A DNA stretch of 64,000 bases from Bryum argenteum (taxonomy: Eukaryota; Streptophyta; Bryopsida; Bryales; Bryaceae), in the NCBI GenBank assembly GCA_037043015.1, contig CM073321.1:3105001-3169000 (forward strand). The letters run 5' to 3'. The position numbers and the translations under genes were made by a program. Position 1 is the stretch's first letter, and each line of letters opens with the position of its first letter. The notes under the pieces are model-generated. The model did no database searches. It was given only the letters and a program-made list of their open reading frames with translations, and had not been told where the DNA came from. Below, piece by piece: positions 57,360-64,000 of the stretch.

Positions 57360-58164
57360 GTGGATGCTAAGCTCGCCCCAGATCTCCAAATAGTGGGTTT
57401 ATCTTGGCACTGTGGTCAGCATTGGCTGCCTCTACATTATTTGAGTAATTAAATAAAATAACATAGGAGGATGGACGGCACGGGGTTTCGTCTCATGTGC
57501 GAAGGCCTAGAATTACCTTGAGCAACATGAAGCATGCGGGTAGGCAATTCGCTTGGCTCGATAGACATGGCCGGCCCCCACTATGCAATCACATGTGGGC
57601 ATGCGGCAAGAAGAAAATCCAATGTTGAATGAAAGAGGTAGGCAATTTGAGTGCCCAAGGAATTTGCTTGGAAGCTCTCCTCTCTCTTCCCGCACCGCAC
57701 TGATACACTCACTCGTACAAAGCAAACTGGTCTAGATTCACGCTTGTAAGCAAAATGCGTATATATATTGTTTTACTGTTCAGTCTCGCAGATGATAGGT
57801 TAGGCGAGTTGGGGGAGTGATAAGTCGACGGTAAATAGACGGCAGTCGCAGACGGCAACGCACGGCAAGGTCGGACTCCTCCGTCTTCCGTCCGTCTTCT
57901 GTCTGCCTCCGTTCGAGCAAATCTCCTAAGGTCGGAGGGCACTTGTTAAAGCTCCGTTTACCTCACGTGCGCACGCTAAATGTCCTCCCTATTCGTTGTT
58001 CTGAGTTGAGTTTGGCGGATGCTTGTTGCTGAGGACGCTCAAGAAATTTTCACAATAATCTGATTGAAGGACATCAAGATCTCTTCTTACTCTGGGAGTT
58101 CATCGGTTGTCATGGACACACCCAACTGCCGCCGCTGACGTTCTCCTCATCCACCTCCACCATC
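57360..58164 (+). promoter_or_regulatory. Upstream region of the tcdA-like gene
   Basis: Non-coding. A GC-richer zone at 57,820-57,970 with short GACGGCA(A/G) words and 'TCCGTCTTCCGTCCGTCTTC' lies 200-350 bp upstream of the start and could be the promoter. No clear TATA box at a standard distance. Confidence 0.35.
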
Positions 58165-61100
58165 ATGGTAGGCGGATCTTCCTCGTCCACCTCGTCACTG
58201 CTGTTGCAGCTGGGTGCTGGCGCGTTGTTGGGTTCCGCACTTACACTCGCGCTCATTTCGTGGCGCACCGCCTCGAAGAATCTCGCCATCTCTACCTCTC
58301 CCGCCCGGTACAGTTTTGGTTATTTTCTCTTACAGCATCAAGCTTGTTTTGCGACCGGTCGTTAGTTGAATTTCCTGACGTTGTTCTTTCTGTTGTCCAG
58401 GGAGAAACTGATTATCCCGTCTCTAGTCAAGAATCCTACATTTGAACCCTATTCAGAGCCTAATGAAACGAACAATGGCGAAATCGGTACGTCGTACTTG
58501 TCACTTTAATCACAAGTGAATCTCTCCACATTATCTGGATTCTTATGCTGTTAAGTATTATCCATCAACCTGTTTAAATAGTCACAGCAAGCAGAGTCCT
58601 GTGTCAATGACTGTAATTAGTAATTATGTCCAGCAACTGTAAATGAACGAGTTCTAAATGAATGAATAGTGGGACTGGGACTAGAATCATTCTGTTCCAA
58701 AAATTCATGGAGATGCTTCGAAGTTTCACAGCGTACTGTTATCTCATTCCATTAGATTGAAAAGTTTAAGCCCCATTGTGTTGAGAATATGTCACTATAA
58801 CCTACTCATGATTCATGATGTCAGAACCCTTTTGAGGCGATGTTGTTTTGCGTTCTGGCGAAGAATCTCATTAATTAAATACGTGAGCAGTCAAGGCATG
58901 GTCAAGACAGTGCTGCGCTTTAGAAATAGAGTCTGTGTCCATGTATCGTTTTGCAATGTAGTACTTCATCTGAAACTTGTTCAACTCTTCTTTTAACTTC
59001 ATAGTTCAACTTTTTGGTACCTTTGCTTGTTTATTAGCTGTGATTGCGTGCGCTGATGAACTGACTCTGTTTTTTATGCAGAAATAATCTATGATAAGCT
59101 ATCTTCGTTGCCAAAACTAAGTTATAATGTTCCAGTCGAAGATTTTTTGCTTGATGATGTAGTCAACGAGCAATTCACCAGGTTAAGTTCTGCACTAACA
59201 GCTTTTTGTGTGTTATTATTTTGCGAAGCTATTCTTGGCCCGGCCCGGGTATCTGCAACTTCTTATCGACCTGCTCTTGGCCTTGTCTTGCCAATTTCAG
59301 TGTCGCGCTTTTCAAACCCTTGGTAGGAAAACGATAGCCTTGACCACGAAGTTCATGCATTTTTTGCAGGAATGTACAGTTTTTTGGAGACGCCGGTCAG
59401 TTGAATGTGCACCGCGCTTTTGTAGTGGTAGTTGGACTTGGTGGCGTAGGGAGTCATGCAGCCGCTATGCTCCTGCGGTCTGGAGTAACCAAGTTGCGGT
59501 TGATTGACTTTGATCAGGTCCGTGGCTTGAGGCAGGATACCCCTCTCTTGTTCTTTATTATTGGTACTCGTTTCTATTGGCTGAAGCAAATCTGAACTGC
59601 ACGCATTTGCAACACAATGAAGATCTTGGCATCTGCTTAATTTTTAACATCGTACTGCCTGTTGATAGCCTTAAGCACTTCAATCGACTGTTTTTATTTA
59701 ACATTGCTGCCTTGACCGAATTTGCCTATTATCCCACAGGTTTCACTTTCATCATTGAATCGTCATGCGGTCGCTACACGGGCAGATGTCGGCATGTCTA
59801 AGGCCGTATGTTTGCAGAACCACTTTCAGCGAATTTTTCCGGAATGTCAAGTGGAGGCTCGAGGGCAAATGTTCAATGCATCTGTTCAAGACGAGCTTCT
59901 TTCTGGCTCTCCTGACTACGTCCTTGATTGTATCGACAACATTGATACCAAGGTTTTTTCCTACTTAGATCTTGTTTCGCCAAAGTCCAAGTTGCTTCGG
60001 TGGACATGTGACTCCTTGTTATTCCATCTCGTTCAATCAGCAGTCACTCGCACATTAGTCGGTTTACCAAGTCAAGTTTGAATAGGTTTTTCATATCACA
60101 CGTATTTTGTTGTCTACTCGAAGCACTGGTTCAGTATTCCGAGAGACATAGCAGTTTTAAGCTAGGGACGAACACATGAAGAGTTTATATATATGTACGC
60201 ATGCAATCCGCCAGCCGATATACGGAGCTTCTCTGTTGTGGTCCATGTGCACAGGTCGCCCTTCTGGCAGCTTGTGTGAAGAAGGGTTTGAAAGTTCTGT
60301 CAGCAACAGGAGCTGGTGCTCGGCTGGACCCCACTCGTATTCGCATCGCAGATATAAAGGAGTCATCGAATGATCCTCTTTCTCGATCTGTAAGTTCTGT
60401 AGCATAGTATCACCAAAGTCTTGACCTTGGAAATAGATTCAGATTTATGAGTGCTGAAACTTGAAGTGGATTGTGACAGGTAAGGCATCGTTTGAGACGA
60501 GAGCATGATATACAGGGAGGGATTCCAGTAGTTTTCTCTCTTGAGAAGCCTAAAGTGAAGTTGCTGCCTTTTAAAGCCCCCAATGGAGACGACGCACAGC
60601 CAGCGGATTATCAGGTTCCGAATACCAGAGAGTTTACTGGAGGGCGTGGAGTTAGCAGGCTTGTTAATTGCTCTTAAGTGAACACTATTTTGATTTATTC
60701 TGCATTAAGTAGTCTCTATACGCTTGATCTATTAGTTCCTATCAAGGATTGAATTAAGCGGACGTAATGCAGGTGGTTCCAGGGTTCAGGGTGCGTATCA
60801 TTCCAGTGATGGGCACCATCCCAGCCATTTTTGGTCAAGTTATGGCCACATATGTGGTTTCTCAAGTTGCAGGCATGCCTGTGCAGACAGAGCCTGTGGT
60901 CAATCTGGATTTGGAACACTATGGTATTCTGCACCGGCGACTGATGGAGCGAGAAGAGGTCCAGTTTGGCTCTGCTGAAGCTGTTGAGGTACTCTCATGC
61001 ACTGGTCTAGAAAAGTACTAGAAAAATCAATGATACTATTTAAATCTTAAAATTTCAGGAGCCAATATAGTCCAAATACACTTAAAGACCCAGACCATCG

Positions 61101-62646
61101 CAACAATATTTTCGTGATGCAGGTAGACAGAGAAGAAGTTGCTTACATAGTAAGAGAGCTTTGGCGGGGCCGCAGTGCTAGAGACCAAAATTCTACCCGT
61201 GTTGGTAGAGGCATGTGGCGCTCTATGAACAATCTCACTCTTACTAGGTAGAACTTTCGCTCTCATTCTTCGTCTCTTTTGGTTTTATTCACTTTTCTTT
61301 GTTTTTATCCCCTGCCATCTTTGCTAAGATGGACTACTTGCCATACCATATGAAATTAATGGCCAATTTACAGCCCTTACACTCTTTTCATTGGTTTTTA
61401 TTGACATTTTACACATCTATAGTTTATTTTGCATTTGAACTTATCATATTTATCTTGTATTTTACATGTACCCTTTAATGATTGTTATATTAATCTTGTA
61501 TTTCATACCACACCTTATCTTCGTCAAATTATATGATGTACGTAGATGAGAAGTAATGTGAAGTGACATTGTGAATTTAGTGCTTTCCTAACATCAAATT
61601 TCAAATATCAAATATTAAATTTCAAATTTCACAATTTTTCCAATTTTGTTGTAGGTGTGGGCATGGTGGTTGTCGTGGGGCATGGTTGTTGTCGTGGGTC
61701 GTGGTGGATGTCGTGGGGCATGGTGGATGTCGTGGGGCATGGTGGATGTCGTGGGGCATGGTGGATGTCGTGGGGCATGGTGGATGTCGTGGGGCATGGT
61801 GGATGTCGTGGGGCATGGTGGATGTCGTGGGGCATGGTGGTTGTCGTGGGGCATGGTGGTTGTCGTGGGGCATGGTGGTTGTCGTGGGGCATGGTGGTTG
61901 TCGTGGGGCATGGTGGTTGTCGTGGGGCATGGTGGTTGTCGTAAGGCATGGTGGTTGTCGTAAGGCATGGTGGTTGTCGTAAGGCATGGTGGTTGTCGTG
62001 GGGCAAGGTCGTTGATGTGGGGCAATTTTTTTCTAATTTGCTTCAATCCATTGACAAAAATACAGGAAAACAGGTCTATAGTTCGAGATTGACTTGAGAA
62101 CTCGCGTATTTTGTATTGAATAGCAGATAGTGCATGCTAACCTATTGTTTACTCTGTATCTTGTTTGATGCGATACCTATTGTTTACTCTGTATCTTGTC
62201 TGATGCGATATTTTATGGCTTGAGTGGGGAAGCAGATGGGACAAAGCGCGGCCACCTTCTATTGACAATTTGATTTTGTTAACTTTTGACGAGGTTAGTG
62301 GTTCTTAATTTGTTTGCCACTTATTTTGCTCATGCAAAGTTCTATGAACCTGTCTTGATTTTTTTTTCGTTTTCATTTGTATTCGTTTTCATTCGTACTC
62401 TAATTATGTTTAATCATATAGTATTGGGTCTCGCTATTTATTGGAACGTATTATGATCTGTACTGGTCATTATTTATCAGCACCTTCAAGGCTATGTTGG
62501 CATATTAGGTTGGGTTAAATTGAACTGGTATATTGCAGGCGGAATCTCATGAATTAACGACCCTGGAGGATTTAGCCTTCGACGAATGGGAATATTATTC
62601 AATGGTCCAGTCTGTGTTCGCTCGTGCAGCGAAGGATTTGATCTAA
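58165..62646 (+). CDS. tcdA: tRNA threonylcarbamoyladenosine dehydratase, 11 exons, intact
   Basis: Exons 58165-58307, 58401-58486, 59082-59181, 59370-59517, 59740-59952, 60255-60389, 60480-60614, 60773-60988, 61123-61247, 62236-62293, 62539-62646. All introns are GT-AG, phases agree, and the sum is 1,467 nt (488 residues plus TAA). E1-like Rossmann fold: 'VVVVGLGGVGSHAAAMLLRS' (nucleotide loop), 'KLRLIDFDQVSLSSLNRHA', 'YVLDCIDNIDTKVALLAACV', 'VLSATGAGARLDPTRIRIAD', 'FRVRIIPVMGTIPAIFGQVM'. The enzyme converts t6A37 of ANN-decoding tRNAs to cyclic t6A using ATP (E. coli TcdA, yeast Tcd1/Tcd2). The N-terminal 'LLLQLGAGALLGSALTLALI' is a membrane anchor, as in the yeast proteins of the mitochondrial outer membrane. 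The C-terminal extension ('FDEWEYYSMVQSVFARAAKD') is typical of the eukaryotic branch. The start is chosen by the anchor and the exon-1 phase; the upstream ATG at 58107 is out of frame. Confidence 0.93.
61662..62022. repeat. Minisatellite in intron 9: nineteen 19-bp units
   Basis: Unit CATGGTGGATGTCGTGGGG, exactly 361 bp with no length change. Three sub-types lie in blocks: GGATGTCGTGGGG (early units), GGTTGTCGTGGGG (middle) and GGTTGTCGTAAGG (late), with a degenerate final unit. The block order shows local expansion. Long open frames on both strands here are periodicity artefacts. Confidence 0.95.
62140..62209. repeat. 35-bp tandem duplication in intron 9
   Basis: 'ACCTATTGTTTACTCTGTAT' and on at 62,140-62,174 and 62,175-62,209 with one difference; recent. 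Confidence 0.9.
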
Positions 62647-62649
62647 TTG

Positions 62650-64000
62650 CAGGTTCGCCGTTGGCTTTTACTTGTTTTTGACCTTTGCACGCCTAATTAC
62701 ATCACCAAGCATTTTAGGGACCTCAGAGTGAGGCTCCTCTTACCGTTACTTCAGAAACTCTGTACATTGAGCTGATAGCTTATGCAATTTGAATGGATTC
62801 TGAAGCCGGTTTGCGGATTATGCAATGGCCAATTCAAATACTCTCGGCATATTGAGAAAGTTTTCACTTCCGGTGAACGATGCCATTTATATACCACGAC
62901 GAATTGTAGCCACTTCAAAGTACAATTCCTAGGTAACCCTCGAAAGAGAGACGATTGTAGCCACTGTAAAAGATAATCATCGAAAGAGAGAAACTCGTTT
63001 TGAGTCGTTTTGACCCTGTTCAGGTTCACAGTTACCAAATATAGGTCGTGTGAAGATCGAAGTTTCTGAGGATCGTTGAGGTAATTCATACCTTTCCAAC
63101 GGGGATCAGAGCGATGAGCAGGCTAGAATTGAACCATGAGTAGATGCTATTCTAACGAAGTACAACGTAGGTGGATTGTCAGTGAAGCACTTCGACCCCA
63201 AGTAAAGTGAAGCCTTCCGGCCGAATTTCGGGGCTAAATTTGCAATTCGTGTGCTCTTGGATTCGCAAAGCTTAAGTGGACATCAGAAAAATATTTATTT
63301 GTTTATTTTTTTCTTTTCTCTTCTTTATTTGTACTTCAAGAATAAGAGATTCTTATAAAATTTAAAACATTATTTTAATTTAATAAAACGTCGAAAACAA
63401 AAATGACAAAGTAGTACTTTACATGTAAAACATTATTATAAATTTTTATTTTCTAATTTTTATTTATTTAAAACAATTATAATATGTCGCCAAAGCATGA
63501 TTAACGTATTCCCTTGTATAGGAACTTCTACTTTCTGATTTCTTGTGTCTATACCAAACATACTATATACAAATCATTTGACTATAACTTCTCATTCTCA
63601 TATTTTGAAGTACAAATATCTTCTATTTCATTTACGCGAAATTATTCTAATTTGCTGGACTTAAGTACTCCTTTTACATTTTCAGAATCATATTTGGATT
63701 CAAAATGTTGACACTTCTTTCTAGATTCACATTTATATATTTTATTCTCTTTTTACTTCATTATGATTTTTGTATTCGGTTTAGGATATAACACTGTTTC
63801 GAATTTTGTATCACTCTACTTTTTCAATATGGTGACCACTCATATGGCCCAGGTGCGCAGGCTTAGTGCCTCCATCTTGCGGTTGAGCTAGTTTTGACTG
63901 CTATCATCTTCCTTAAACTTCAATTCTTTTCCTTCCTTCCAACGTTTCTTTTGGGGCTCAATGACGAGTACTTCAATTGTGATCAATCGAGTCTACTATA
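62650..64000. other. 3' flank of tcdA-like gene and AT-rich spacer
   Basis: A short repeat 'CGAAAGAGAGA(C/A)' with 'GATTGTAGCCACT' at 62,900-62,990, then strongly AT-rich DNA. Near 63,845-63,892 the minus strand reads TAGCTCAACCG, a box-A-like match, with no box B, so not called as a SINE or tRNA. No gene seen. Confidence 0.45.

Noticed and set aside
58107-58445. 112-residue frame at the tcdA-like start
   Set aside because: Out of frame with the spliced gene; the ATG at 58165 gives the membrane anchor and a phase-correct exon 1.
60615-60676. Exon 7 of the tcdA-like gene extending to a GC donor at 60,659
   Set aside because: The GT at 60,615 gives 'DYQ' joined to 'VVPGFRVRIIP', the family-conserved join in phase 0; the extension ends in a stop.
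61615-62046. 143-residue 'PRQPPCPTTTTMPHDNHH' repeat protein
   Set aside because: All frames of the 19-bp minisatellite are open on both strands, and it sits in intron 9 of the tcdA-like gene.
63845-63892. SINE head at the minus-strand TAGCTCAACCG
   Set aside because: No box B downstream and no poly(A) or simple tail.

Overview
The window is nuclear DNA from a plant-lineage (streptophyte) eukaryote with a repeat-rich genome. The evidence is a spliced GT-AG housekeeping gene, plant-type DNA transposons (CACTA Transposase_21/DUF4218/DUF4216, a DD39D mariner, DUF659 hAT, pogo/Tigger-like) and long AT-rich spacers. I cannot name the species; a charophyte alga or a seed-free plant would fit, but that is inference.

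Layout. 1-3.64 kb: 3' part of a damaged gene with two FCP1/HAD-like domains, whose introns and flank carry about 14 copies of a short palindrome. 4.1-4.7 kb: diverged ~95-bp tandem repeat. 5.0-5.8 kb: decayed secreted-protein gene, weakly S1/SPH-like. 7.2-10.9 kb (minus): decayed CACTA TNP2, with a possible second CACTA gene at 13-15 kb (plus). 15.6-17.5 kb: decayed gene of a family I match from memory to DUF7869. 17.5-22.2 kb: AT-rich, with a 188-bp tandem repeat at 20.8 kb. 22.66-25.69 kb: internally deleted derivative of the large hAT element. 25.7-31 kb: minus-strand exon-like fragments around a GC- and CCGG-rich island (27.2-30.4 kb).

32,321-45,415 is the most unusual feature: a 13.1-kb hAT element carrying four same-strand genes, a protein-kinase-like gene, an unknown coiled-coil gene, a RING-H2 gene and the BED/DUF659/hATC transposase. 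Three of the four have a homologous promoter/leader with the TATA box exactly 142 bp before the ATG. G-rich and C-rich spacers and repeated ~75-bp hairpins lie between the genes. The element sits inside a second copy of the DUF7869-like gene, whose halves flank it (31,990-32,320 and 45,416-46,325) with near-identical 8-bp target duplications. The 22.7-kb derivative keeps the same left end, gene-3 tail, hairpins and spacers, which argues that the multigene layout moves as one unit.

46-53 kb: AT-rich spacer, a ~585-bp tandem duplication, a 77-bp triplicate, a decayed plant mariner with a recognisable 3' terminal repeat, and a GC-rich patch. 53,848-57,357: complete-ended pogo-like element (24-bp terminal inverted repeats, TA target duplication) with a decayed transposase, one captured exon of a MAK/MHK-type kinase and a perfect 32-bp-arm hairpin.

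58,165-62,646: the only intact host gene, an 11-exon gene for a 488-residue tRNA threonylcarbamoyladenosine dehydratase (TcdA/Tcd1-like) with an N-terminal membrane anchor. Its ninth intron holds a minisatellite of nineteen 19-bp units. The remainder to 64,000 is AT-rich and shows no gene.
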